Positions 48,120 through 59,164 of a stretch of DNA of 64,000 nt are shown here, piece after piece. The stretch comes from Cryptomeria japonica. Taxonomy: Eukaryota > Streptophyta > Pinopsida > Cupressales > Cupressaceae. Where the stretch lies: assembly GCF_030272615.1 (NCBI RefSeq), contig NC_081414.1:910289009-910353008 (forward strand). Reading direction: 5' to 3'. Both the position numbers and the translations under genes were made by a program. The stretch's first letter is position 1. The number at the start of each line of letters is the position of its first letter. Under the pieces are notes generated by a model. The model worked only from the letters and a program-made list of their open reading frames with translations. It was not told the origin of the DNA and searched no databases.

Positions 48120-48320
48120 CATGTATACACACATATATACACAAGTGTATATTCATCCATGAGTTGTGCCTATTTTGGGAGGAGCGAATATCTCCAAACA
48201 AGGATGAGCTATCTATATATTTATTTTTCAAGAGTTCCAGAGGGATGAAGGCATCCCATGACCTTCCTTTTATATGCCTAAACAAAATTTTGATCCATCC
48301 ATAAAACTGTCAAAGAAGCT
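47839..48320. other. No gene; AT-rich DNA with an (AC)n microsatellite
   Basis: The only distinct feature is a pure AC run at 48079-48113 passing into ATATATAC. Open frames over it are products of the repeat. Confidence 0.8.
48079..48113. repeat. (AC)n microsatellite
   Basis: About 17 uninterrupted AC units followed by short AT/AC alternations. Confidence 0.95.
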
Positions 48321-49040
48321 ACATAGTTAGCTAGAGAAGGAAGACTAGGATGTGAAGAAGATCATGGATTTATGGATATACCACCAAGAAAGAATGAATT
48401 AGAATATGATGTCATTTTGACATATGAATAATTTGATAATCTCTAGGATGATGCACATGAGAAGCCACCTTTTCTTCTTGAAACAAGAAAAATACATAAA
48501 GAGGCCTCTACAAAGAAAAATATGGGAGAGAGACTAGAAGGAACCCCACTAGCACAAGTAATGCAAATTTATAAAGTCACATGGCAAAGAAGCCAAAATT
48601 TTAAACAAAGTTGAAGGATAGATGCAACCAAAAGATTATTCAGTCTATGCCATTGGTCCGAACCTTGGCCAAGCTTGCCCCCAGGATAAAGTAGAATCAA
48701 TGGAGAAAACACAAAAGGTGGTCACCACTAACTTCCTCAAAGTTAGTAGACATGTAGGGAAAAAGGAGCAACAAGTCATCAAATTTGAGGCTATGATTGA
48801 TAGATTAACGAGTGAAAAAAGTCCAAGGATATTGTGATCTCCTAGCTAAACAAAGAATTACAAGAAGGGGTCACAAAAGTGGCTTTCCATGTAGAGCAAG
48901 ATGAAAAGGCTAGGCTCCAAAAGGAGTTAGATGAGGCTTGGGCTGAGAATGTCATTACAAAGAAGGAGAGAGTCAGAAAGATGGCACAGGTACAACAAAA
49001 TATCTTTAATTTTATGAGCACACAACAATAGCTCTAACAA
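48321..49040 (+). pseudogene. Unidentified coiled-coil ORF, left part, cut by element 4
   Basis: A decayed frame reads HGFMDIPPRKNELEYDVILTY, then stops, then KPPFLLETRKIHKEASTKKN and EGTPLAQVMQIYKVTWQRS. After a frame change comes a Lys/Glu/Gln-rich part with MAQVQQNIFNFMSTQQ near 48980-49025. Coding sense resumes at 56746 on the other side of element 4. I do not recognise the family. Its style resembles the C-terminal half of the ORF at 25050-27990, but no clear alignment could be made by eye. Confidence 0.45.
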
Positions 49041-49045
49041 GAAAT

Positions 49046-50205
49046 TGATGAATACTAAGAGGGGGGGGGTGAATTAGTATGCCAAAAATCTTTGCACTAA
49101 AACACTTACACAGTCTAAAGATAAATCGGTAAAGCAGTCTGACAATCAAACCGGTTATCACAGATACAAACCAAAATGCGAATAAAATATTCACCCACAA
49201 AAGCAATACAACCATAACACAAGATATTTGACGTGGAAACCCAACTAGGAAAAACCACGGTGAGATGGAACTCACAAGTCACTATCTGTAGAATAGAAAC
49301 CAGACCGGTTAAGGTCTTACAATGTTCTTCACCAGAACAGATCCTGTTAGGAATCTCAATCTCTGTTAGGAGATAAGTCCGATTAAAGACTACCTTGTTA
49401 GAGGATTTTAGATTCACATGTGTGAACCACCTTGTTAGAGGATTTTACAAAGGCTTTGAGGCCTACCCGGTTAAGGGCTACAAACTTGTCAAAGATGTGA
49501 GTAATCAACAAGCGTTTGATCTATCTACTAGCACAAATTGCTTGGTTAGATCCAGTATTGCTCACAGCTAATGCATTCCAGCATTACTTCAGTCTCCTCT
49601 ATCTCTCTCAATTACAACTCGATCTTCTCTGATAAGATCGCTCTCCACTTCCACCTTAAACCCTAGCTCAACATAAACCCTATTCGCAACTTCTTCAACA
49701 ACTTAAAAAACCTAGACATGATGTCCTTTTAAAGGAATCTGATTTCATGTCAGTCCAATAGGATTACATTACAATTTCCTAGGTTCAGTGAATCTAGACA
49801 TACTCAGTAACATGACACAGGAATCACCGTCAATGTGTCGGCACCGTCAAACAATCGGTGGATTAGTAACTCATCACAAAATGCCGGTTGGTAACTCATC
49901 ACAGAGTGTTACCAGTTCATACAAGATGCCGGTTGCCGGTTTGGCAAAAATGAAGACTGGTAAGAATGTGTTGTGCCACTTTTCTTCCTCGTACCGCTTG
50001 TGATCTACGAACCGCTTGGGGTCGACATGCCGCTTCAGACCGGGAAACACATTCTGCAAAATCACCACTAGTCTAAAGACTAGAATACAACATACCGGTT
50101 GGAACAAATACCGGTTGAGCATGAGCTCATACATATAAAGGGGATCTCAATACAAGTGTGTGTCCATCAATGACAATCACAATATAAACATAAAAAATGC
50201 CAACA
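49046..50205 (-). repeat. 3' LTR of element 4
   Basis: From TGATGAATACTAAGAGGG to AATGCCAACA; pairs with 55583-56745. It contains a run of 10 G near its start and many ACCGGTT-like words at its right. Confidence 0.92.
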
Positions 50206-50230
50206 ATCTCCCCCTTTGGCATTGATGGCA
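50206..50230 (-). other. Polypurine tract of element 4
   Basis: The minus strand reads CCAAAGGGGGAGAT directly before the LTR start TGTTGGCAT. Confidence 0.8.
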
Positions 50231-50639
50231 ACACTTAGGAAAATAAAATTTTGACATCTAAGTGTTTTACAACAAAAACTTGCCATTAACAAAATTGCTC
50301 CCCCTAAGCATATACACTATCCCTTAATCAACAAAGTGTATAGCAATTTTGCATTTAGAGCATAATCATCAGAGCATATAGCATATATCACAGCATATAT
50401 CAAAATTTCAAAAACAGATTCTTCTCCCTCTGATATACTTCTCCCCCTGATATATCAAAATTTCAAAAAAATTTAAGACCATCAAAATTTTAAAACCATA
50501 TACTTCTCCCCCTTTGCCAACAATGGCAAAGTACCACTACAAAAACCTGTTTCCATATTTATATAAAAGAGTTTATGACAATAATGAATAATACTTGTCA
50601 AAAACCGCTTTGTAGTCCTGCACAAATTGTTTCATGGAG

Positions 50640-53600
50640 AGAGACCAGAACTCAAGTAGGGAGGTCGCCACTTCCTTCTCGGTCTGCATTTGTGATACCT
50701 GTTCCTCCATGGCATCTATTGTGCTCATATCTTGAGTGACTATCAGGGCATCCAGGTTCAGATAGCATTTCTGGAGAATTTGCAGTCATGGAAGTAATAC
50801 CAGTTGAAGTTCCTGCAAATCCCTAGACCTTGTGCTGATCTCTTGCTTTATCTTGGCTGACTGGATCTGGAACCAGTGAACGGTTTGCCCATATGTTGCA
50901 AAGGAGTCGTAAGGAGTCTTGAATGTGCTTAAGTAGGACTATAAGTCCGTTTGAAGCTGTTGCTTCTTGGCTAGCACATCATCACAGAACAGATGAGGTT
51001 GACAGATTTTGCTGAGTAGCAAGTTTCCCTCATCCAAAGCACTCCTTATGTCCTTTTGATCCTTTGATAGTTCAGTCCTAAGCTCATTCAATTTCTTCAC
51101 CAGAGCAACATTAAGAGCCTTTTGGTGCTCTTTCTTTACATTGGCCTCAGCTGCTTCTTCTAGGCTCTGCACCTGATCATCCACTACAGTACACAGAAGT
51201 TTGAGTTGTGCTAGTGATGAATCAGTGTCAGGAAGATTAGTACCGGGGATTAAACCGGTAAGTGTGTCTACAGCTGCCTGAATGATGTCTTGTTCCTTTT
51301 TCCTACGAATGATCTCAAGGCGCTCTTGAGCAACCTTGATGCTCTGCAGAAGCTCCGACTCGCTTGCAGATTGGAGATCGATAGGAATAGAAAGATCAAC
51401 CGCTGAGGGTTGACTTCCGATTGCCTTCGGAGTCTCCACCTGAGAGCTTCTTGCCACTTCACGTTCCTTGGCTTCTTCAACTTTCTTCTTTTCCGCTTCT
51501 CTTCTCTTCTCTTCTTCCTTGTCTTCTTCTGCCTTTTTCTTCTCCTCTGCTCTCCTCTTCTGCTCTTCCTTTTCTTCTTCTTCCCTCTTTTTATTCTCTT
51601 GCTCTTCCTTTTTCTTCTTTTCTTCCTCTTCCTTCTTCTTTTCATCCTCTTCCTTCTTCCTCTTCTCCTCGTCTTTCTTCTTCTTTTCTTCCTCTTCCTT
51701 CTTCCTCTTTTCTTCTTCTTCCTTCTTCTTCTTTTCTCTTCCTGTTCTTTTGCCACTTGTTGTGTGTCCACAGCTTGTTCACCACCCTAATCGGCCTATT
51801 GCCCCTATTCAGTTCCCTCATAAGGTATGTCTTGAGTGACATCTTCTATATCCAGGGCATCGACATCTATGGTGTCGATTGGTTCCTCCACCAGGTTTCC
51901 TTCCCCATCAAAAACTTCATCCAGTTTGGAAATAACCGGTTCCTTTTCTGCTTGGAGGTTGGCCATTCAAGCTTTGTGTGAGCTGATAGCATGGGCCATG
52001 TGTTGATGTGTATCCTTTTCTGCATCATCAACTCTCCCTTCCAACAACCAGAGTCTTCTTCTCCTTGTGAAGAAGAGACCTTTATTTTGATCTAATACAT
52101 CAAATAATTCTGAATTTAAGAGTTCGGGGAAGTAATGTGCAAAAACTTTCTCCCTAATCTCTTGTTCCTTTTCAATGGCAATGCACCATTTGTTATCCAA
52201 TGCTTTAAACAATGAATCTGGTGTCTGAGATTTAATCTCTGATGGTGACTGGTCATTTTTGCATAAATAAAGAATGATTTCCTGCAGTACTTCATCTTTT
52301 TCTTCACTATTGAAATCATCATAATAATCAATTAAATCATGAAGTAACTTTCTCCTAATATTCTTTACTATTCTTTGACAATGTGTCAAAGGTTTGTAAG
52401 AGGAGATATCTATATTTACCAATGCGGATGTTGCCGGTTCATTCTTCTTGACCTTCTTGGTCTGTCTAGCCTTCTTTGGCTATTCATCAGACTCAGTTTC
52501 TTCAGAGTCTGGTTCATTTGCCTTAGTCTTCCTCTTTCTTTTGAAGACTTTTGCCGGTGTTACCTCCGGTTTCTTCTTTGCTAGTGACTGCTTGGTCACT
52601 CTTGGAGTCTCAGTGGTAACTGGTGTTGATGCCACAGGCACTGCCTTAGCTTTCTTGGCTGCTGGTTCTTTTCCCTTTTTCACCGATGGTTCTTCAATCG
52701 GTGCGATCCGCTCCAAGTAGGTTTCGGTTCGCTTCGCCTTTGGATCAAGAGGCGAGGCAATAAGGGTTGAAGCATACCCTTCCAGCATGTCAAACATGAC
52801 CTCATAGCCCATAGGCTCCACTTCCTCCATTCTAGGCTCAACAGCCTCCATTAGACATTTGTCCACCTGAATAGTGAAACAGATGTCATCTTCATACTTC
52901 TTCACTATGTCACCTGAGATTCACATCCTCTGACTCATCTTTCTTCTGAACTCATCAAAGTATTTATTCAGAATCTCAGGGTAGCTAGTTCCAATGGCTT
53001 GCACACTTTCCTTTATCTGCTTGGTTACCAGTTGGTCAGGGGACCACTGGACATCTCCTACACCCAGAAAGTAGCCTTGGAAATAGAAAAACAACCCTAC
53101 CAGTAGTTGTCCAAACTTAAATCTCAGTGAATTGTCCTTTTTGATTGCCTTGAGATTTAACAGGAGTTGCCTTTGCATACCGGTGCATAAGTCAAATGAT
53201 TTATCCTCTACAATCATCCGATAAGCGGCATTTACCGCTGCAGCAAATACAGAATTAATCCTGCTAGCTGCCAATGTTCTGTAGCCTATCACCATGCAGG
53301 CGTATTTTACCAGTTCATCCTCGATAGGATTAACTGTCATACCTCGTGAATCACTTGTCGAACCGGTGAGCTTGGTCATTTCCGTTTTGCTTACCGTTCT
53401 CAGGGCTGGCACTTCCTCTGTGTTGCAGAAACCGGTGACTGCATGAATTGCCTCAGGCGTGATATCATGCGTTCTCTCCAGGTACATCTTGTCACCATGG
53501 ACTCTGCTCAAGATGATTATGATATGATCCTCTGTGAAATCTTCTAGAAAATACACCGCATTATGGAGTTTCTTCTTCTCTAGGATACTGAACTCCGATT

Positions 53601-53814
53601 TGATCCTTTTGTCCTTTCCGCAAAATAGACCTAATTGAGTATGAATGGCTAAGGACCCTAGGTCTTCTATCTTACAATCAATATAGTCTGAAATTCCTTC
53701 TTCGACTATGACTCCAGCTGGAACTTGTGACAAAGCATTATACTTGGACTTCCTCTAAATGAAATTTTCTGACTCAATGGATATGCTTGAATTGGTATGA
53801 GATGCGGAAGCCAT
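50640..53814 (-). pseudogene. ORF2 of element 4: long protein of unknown family, few stops
   Basis: The frame starts at an ATG (53814, MASASHTNSSISIESENF) and is nearly continuous for about 1050 codons, with stops at about 53755, 52918, 52480, 51964, 51810 and 50939. The N-terminal 270 residues form a helical globular region (ISDYIDCKIEDLGSLAIH, DITPEAIHAVTGFCN, QLLVGLFFYFQGYFLGVG). Next come a Lys/Pro/Thr-rich basic part, a second helical part (KPLTHCQRIVKNIRRKLLHD), a long Glu/Lys/Arg tract (51460-51770) and a coiled-coil end. It is not RT, protease or integrase. The N-terminus recalls the globular part of PMD-like and plant-transposon-associated proteins only in outline. Function unknown. 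Confidence 0.7.
51460..51770 (-). repeat. Low-complexity Glu/Lys/Arg tract in ORF2
   Basis: The + strand is almost pure T/C (CTTCTTCCTCTT repeats), giving a charged helix in the ORF2 frame and spurious open frames in all others. Confidence 0.85.
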
Positions 53815-54128
53815 TGAAGAATATTTCAAGAACACGAAAAATACCTTTCAAACACGAATTTAGGGCTTCCTGATTCTGCTTTACTTCGCTCTCCATCAGA
53901 TGCCAAATCACCGCTTTGAGTTCTCCACTAGCGCTTGCAAACTATATTTGAATCTCTTTCAAAGCTCTCCGGTTTCTCAAAATCTAAGCTCAAAATCGCC
54001 TTTTCTTCGCTCTGCACTTGAAAACTTTTCTTCGCTCGAAAAATAGATAGTGAGAAATGATTTGAAAATTGCATTTATACATGTCTCTCACCTACCATCA
54101 TTAATGCTCCTATATTAGGGCGTAAACC
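53815..54128 (-). promoter_or_regulatory. Internal promoter-like gap between Gag and ORF2 in element 4
   Basis: This 314-bp non-coding gap has TATAAAT on the minus strand at 54073-54079, then a leader of about 230 bp free of coding character, and then the ORF2 ATG. This looks like a plant gene promoter and 5' leader, so ORF2 may have been expressed from its own transcript. Confidence 0.5.
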
Positions 54129-55532
54129 CTAATTTGCCTCTTTACCATTTCCGATCTTCTGCCAAGTGACAGGTGTAGCATACCGGTTAAGGTCTTTTAC
54201 CGGTGTTAACCGGGGGTTCGAAAGCATTTTGTCATTTGCCCCCCCTAAGCCTTTGAGGCTTAGTTTGACGGTTCTGATAATTTCCACACTAGGTGCAGAA
54301 ACCGATTCCTCCTCCAATAATACTAGTTTCTTCTTCCATATTTTCTTCATGTCTTCTTGAACTTTTTCAACCTCTATTTCTCCTTCCTGAGTGATCGATA
54401 TATCATTAGATGTACTTTTTCTGCTTCTGTAGAATCTTGCAATGTGACCCGGTTTGTTGCAGTGATAGCAAACAAGTCCAGGTGCTCTCCAAGGTCCATT
54501 GTACGTGTTTCCATTCTTCCTTCTGCATGTTGCAGCAGTGTGACCATGACCATGACAGATCATACAACTTTCTCTCCATCCAGTTGCCGCTTGACCGCTT
54601 CTTGACTGATGATTGAAGACATTAAACTGGTTGTGGTTCCGGTTCATGAAAGATTCAGGACTAGTTCCTTTGATCCTCTGAGGATATCTTCCAGTGTTAT
54701 CCATTACAAACCTGCATTCAAATGCTCTATGCCCAAACTTGTTGCATGCATAACAATGACCATTGAACTTATTGGATCTAGGTACATTGTTGATAAAATA
54801 AGGAAAATTATTGTAGGCTTTGCTCCTACATACATTGGCAGTGTGTCCTTCTTTAAGACAGTTAAAGCAAACAGGTTTGAATTTTTGCTTACCTTTTCCT
54901 TTGAGTGTCGGTTGCTTCTTTGATGCTTCTGCATTTGTTCCTGAGGATTCTCCTTCCTCATGTCCAGAAAAACCAAGACCATTGGTATTCTTTGCCAGTC
55001 TAGATGACTCAAGCTTTTTCTCTAGCCTTACTGTACTTTTGCCAAACTTAGCAAGTATTTCCTTTGACTCAAAGAGTTCTTTGGAAATAGCAGTGTTTGT
55101 CTCCATAAGACTTGCATTTTCAGAGATGGCAATGTTCAGTTCTCCTTGCATGTCTTCTTTTTCCATTCTACTCTCATCAAGGCGAGCAGTTAGTGCACTA
55201 ATCTCATGTTTCAACTTGGAGATCTCATGATCTTTGTCTTTTACCTGATCTTCATCTTTTCTCCGGTTCTTAAGCTCTTGGCTAAACCGAATAGTCAGTC
55301 CTTCCAACTCCTTTCTCAAATTGGAGTTTGAATCATTCAGCTTATTCACTTTAGCAATCATAGCTTCCATGTTAGCTTCATCTTCAGAACTACTTTCAGA
55401 TATTTCCATCAGCCTCTTTGCATGTTCTCTTCTTTTTGCTTGAGATGCCTTGTATTTGACCATAAGATCATCATAGGCTTGCTCAGACTTAGTGAGCCGT
55501 TGAGTAAGTTCCCTCAATGTGTATTCCCCCAT
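54129..55532 (-). CDS. Gag-like protein of element 4 with four zinc knuckles
   Basis: The frame is open from inside the 5' LTR through the PBS; the first ATG is at 55532 (MGEYTLRELTQRLTKSEQ), giving 467 residues. An N-terminal coiled coil covers about residues 1-180. Three intact CCHC knuckles follow, CFNCLKEGHTANVC (about 222-235), CYACNKFGHRAFEC (260-273) and CMICHGHGHTAATC (323-336). A fourth has lost its last Cys (CYHCNKPGHIARFY, 355-368). The knuckles bind nucleic acid and mark the protein as a retrotransposon Gag of copia type. The usual N-terminal capsid-like domain (UBN2 type) is absent, because the PBS lies only about 37 bases upstream of the ATG. No protease follows. Confidence 0.85.
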   Translation of the reverse strand: MGEYTLRELTQRLTKSEQAYDDLMVKYKASQAKRREHAKRLMEISESSSEDEANMEAMIAKVNKLNDSNSNLRKELEGLTIRFSQELKNRRKDEDQVKDKDHEISKLKHEISALTARLDESRMEKEDMQGELNIAISENASLMETNTAISKELFESKEILAKFGKSTVRLEKKLESSRLAKNTNGLGFSGHEEGESSGTNAEASKKQPTLKGKGKQKFKPVCFNCLKEGHTANVCRSKAYNNFPYFINNVPRSNKFNGHCYACNKFGHRAFECRFVMDNTGRYPQRIKGTSPESFMNRNHNQFNVFNHQSRSGQAATGWRESCMICHGHGHTAATCRRKNGNTYNGPWRAPGLVCYHCNKPGHIARFYRSRKSTSNDISITQEGEIEVEKVQEDMKKIWKKKLVLLEEESVSAPSVEIIRTVKLSLKGLGGANDKMLSNPRLTPVKDLNRYATPVTWQKIGNGKEAN

Positions 55533-55568
55533 ATCTCTTTCCAAGTGGTTAAACTTATAGAAAGGTTG

Positions 55569-55580
55569 GCTCTGATACCA
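55569..55580 (-). other. Primer binding site of element 4
   Basis: TGGTATCAGAGC on the minus strand, two bases inside the 5' LTR. Initiator tRNA-Met type, as in elements 2 and 5. Confidence 0.9.
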
Positions 55581-55582
55581 AT

Positions 55583-56745
55583 TGATGAATACTAAGAGTG
55601 GGGGGGGGGTGAATTAGTATGCCAAAAATCTTTGCACTAAAACACTTACACAGTCTAAAGATAAACCGATAAAGCAGTTTGACAAGCAAACCGATTATCA
55701 CAGATACAAACCAAAATGCGAATAAAACATTCACCCACAAAAGCAATACAACCATAACACAAGATATTTGACGTGGAAACCCAACTAGGAAAAACCACAG
55801 TGAGATGGAACTCACAAGTCACTATCTGCAAAATAGAAACCAGACCGGTTAAGGTCTTAAAATGTTCTTCACCAGAACAGATCCTGTTAGGAATCTCAAT
55901 CTCTGTTAGGAGATAAGTCCGATTAAAGACTACCTTGTTAGAGGATTTTAGATTCACATGTGTGAACCACCTTGTTAGAGGATTTTACAAAGGCTTTGAG
56001 GCCTACCCAGTTAAGGGCTACAAACTTGTCAAAGATGTGAGTAATCAACAAGTGTTTGATCTATCTACTAGCACAAATTGCTTGGTTAGATCCAGTATTG
56101 CTCACAGTTAATGCATTCTAGCATTACTTCAGTCTCCTCTATCTCTCTCAGTTACAACTCGATCTTCTCTGATAAGATCGCTCTCCACTTCCACCTTAAA
56201 CCCTAGCTCAACATAAACCCTATTCGCAACTTCTTCAACAACTTAAAAAACCTAGACATGATGTCCTTTTAAAGGAATCTGATTTCAAGTCGGTCTAATA
56301 GGATTACATTACAATTTCCTAGGTTCAGTGAATCTCGACATACTCAGTAACACGACACAAGAATCACCGTCAATGTGTCGGCACCGTCAAACAATCGGTG
56401 GATTGGTAACTCATCACAAAATGCCAGTTGGTAACTCATCATAGAGTGTTACCGGTTCATACAAGATGCCGATTGCCGGTTTGGCAAAAATGAAGATTGG
56501 TAAGAATGTGTTGTGCCGCTTTGCTTCCTCGTACTGCTTGTGATCTGCGAACCGCTTGGGGTCGACATGCCGCTTCAGACCGGGAAACACATTCTGCAAA
56601 ATCACCACTAGTCTAAAGACTAGAATACAACATACCAGTTGGAACAAATACCGGTTGAGCATGAGCTCATACATATAAAGGGGATCTCAATACAAATGTG
56701 TGTCCATCAATAACAATCACAACATAAACATCAAAAATGCCAACA
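55583..56745 (-). repeat. 5' LTR of element 4
   Basis: From TGATGAATACTAAGAGTGG to AATGCCAACA; pairs with 49046-50205. Confidence 0.92.
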
Positions 56746-57430
56746 GACAAGTGAAAAACCAACAACTCCAATAGTTAAAGGATGACTTATCCTGTTGCCC
56801 TCAATAGACCAATATCCTCCCTGTGATCCAACAATTATATATTTTACATTGGGAGAGGATCAAAGACATAGCCACCCGCTTAAATCCTGCACTTGGATTC
56901 ATTGCAGATTCACAAAAGTTAAGTGTAGATGTGAGCACTACTATTGAATAGATTCTCTCATTTGTTGCTCCAAAGGTTGCAGACTCACAACTACTAGTTC
57001 ATAAACTATATACTATGTGTAAGGATTATTTATGCACAATGATAGTGGATAAATCAATTATTTGCTTAGCTGTAATAAAGCGACATGTCTAAATGACTTA
57101 GATGAAGAAATGAAAGAAATGAAAGGACACATTGAGAAACTTGTCCAAGTGGGATTCCCTTCTCCTTTCCTCATAGATAATATAGTCCAATCAGAGGACC
57201 AAATGAAGCAACTGATAGAGGGAAAACAACAAGATTAGACAACATTCCAAAACCTAGGTCAATTTCCAAGCGTTTTGAAGGTGGAAAGGATTTTGCAGTT
57301 GCTGGCCCAACTATAGTATCGCATGAAGGTTGTTGTGTTGAGCCTTAGTTACAACTCCTCTTTTAAAGAGGTAATTGATTTGGACAAAGTCTTTGAAGCC
57401 TTGCAACATAAAACATAAACGTTTGAAACA
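56746..57430 (+). pseudogene. Unidentified coiled-coil ORF, right part after element 4
   Basis: The frame reads IKDIATRLNPALGFIADSQK and VDVSTTIE, a stop, then FVAPKVADSQLLVHKLYTMC, continuing with frame changes to about 57430. It is the likely continuation of the ORF interrupted at 49040. Function unknown. Confidence 0.4.
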
Positions 57431-59164
57431 TAATGGACATCCTTGCAATCCATACTTAAGGAGCTATAATTCAATAAGCTTCTCTTTTTATAAAAAAATT
57501 TAGATGTGGAACAAAGTTCTGGGCACTCACCTTTGTAGGGAGAGGTTCCCCGTGAGTCGCCAAGAGTTGTAGAGCAAGTATACCATGAACAATATGGTGT
57601 AGGAAGTTTTGGTTCAAGGCATTGATAGAAATAATGCTCCATTAATTGCCTTTGAAGGAGTTTCAACCTTCACGCTTTACCTCATGTTTTCAAGCCTTGA
57701 GTGAGCCTCTTTTGAGAGTTTCCTCCCTTTTTCCAATTTTTCCTTTAGTATTAAAAAGCTAAGTTTGTACGGAAATTGCCACATGTCACCCCTGTGCAAC
57801 TCCTATTTAGTTTCAAAACTTGAGTCCCCGATGCAATGTACCGGTGTCACATGGTAGTTCTGAGTGCCACCAAAAGGAACAAGAAGTGCATTTTTCTTTT
57901 CAATGTGCCGTAAGTTATAACACTCCAAGTGTCAAGCCAACACAACCGAGGAGGTCTTCAAAGAATTGTGTAGTTTATGATTTGTTGGCCAAAATTTAGG
58001 CGGGCCTGTTGCGAAGCGAAAAGGGAAGCTAACACACGACAAGCCTATGCATACTCTAAAGAACAAGGATGAACCCACGCATAAAATCCTGCTATTGGTG
58101 GATTTATGATCGACTTAGTTGACAGTTTCAACAGAAATTTGAGGGACATCCATATGGCATCACCACTACCCAAGGAGGAGTTGATATGATTTCCTAGTTA
58201 GGTCATTTCAACTATTGCCATGATGGTGATGCTTGCAAGAGAAGAAGTGGGAGAATCCTTTCTATTCTCACAATTTCAAGAAGAAGAAGGGTTATTTTAT
58301 TTAATCCCAGAAGGGCATATTTTAAGGATTCATCATTTGTTATTAAAAAATATCTAAGAAGGAACAATAGTTGTTTTCCCTATATTTCTCAAACCTTGGC
58401 ATATTATTTTGAAAAAGGAGAAAATGCTAAATACATGATATTGTGCACAAATGGGCTCTATGATGTATTTATCTATGATTAATAAACTAAATTGGTGCTT
58501 TGTGTTTTTTATTGTGATATTATGAGCTCAAGCTATTGTTAATTAGCTTTTATTGTTTTGGTTATATAATTTACATTTAGATCTTTGGATCATGTCGCTA
58601 CTCTTTCAATTTTTTGTAGATGTTTGTGAGGCTAAAGTTATATTATGCTTTATGATGGACAAATCATTATAATGTTCTGGAAAATTGCTATAGATTAGTT
58701 ATTTCATGCATTTTAGTTTCTTCCTCTCCCTTTGTTCACCTCCAAATTGAAGAGACGACTTCTAAAATATTGGAGGTTGTTTTGTTGATACCATTTGAAT
58801 CCTACATCTACAGAACTTCTCAAGGTTGTATCTCAAAGGTGTTTGCTTTCGAGATAAATGGTAAGCTATTTATAGACTCAAATATTGTATAAAGAAATAA
58901 TTAAAATGTTTGTAGAAACTAACAAATTACCTTTTCTTTGTAAGTACAATGCATTGACCATTGCATCTAGATAGATCAAAATTATTTGAAGATCTAACAA
59001 CATGAGACACAATATATGAACTTGCAAGAAATGATGATCAAGTAAATACCCATAATTGTAACATACTTCAATTATGGAGGGAAAATGTTGATTTGCAAGC
59101 AATCCTTTCAAGACATATTGTAAAATAGGTCCCCGAGGAAGGATTTCTATATATATATATATAG
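57431..59164. other. No gene recognised
   Basis: Mostly AT-rich DNA with short open frames of no recognisable family. A (TA)n run at 59148-59162 marks the left edge of the LINE. Confidence 0.6.

Larger units (their letters stand above)
49046..56745 (-). mobile_element. Element 4: LTR element with Gag and a second large ORF but no visible pol
   Basis: Two LTRs of about 1.16 kb enclose PBS, a zinc-knuckle Gag ORF, a second ORF of about 1050 codons with few stops, and a PPT, 7.7 kb in all. No protease, RT, RNase H or integrase motif is visible on either strand. It would need enzymes supplied in trans, like the gag-bearing non-autonomous elements (TR-GAG type) known in plants. LTRs differ by roughly 3% in the first 220 bp, mostly transitions. 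The flanking five bases (GAAAT and GACAA) do not match, so the target duplication is unclear. Confidence 0.85.

Noticed and set aside
48019-48304. Two open frames over the AC microsatellite
   Set aside because: They translate the repeat (His-Thr or Cys-Val runs) and have no other support.
51268-51981. Open frames of 120-186 codons in several frames, including leucine/serine-rich membrane-like ones
   Set aside because: All arise from the T/C-rich low-complexity tract; only the minus frame continuous with ORF2 is supported.
49041-56750. Target site duplication around element 4
   Set aside because: GAAAT and GACAA share only some positions; shifting the ends by a few bases gives no better match.
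57349-57666. 105-codon minus-strand frame
   Set aside because: No motif; it lies antisense to the decayed coiled-coil ORF and looks accidental.
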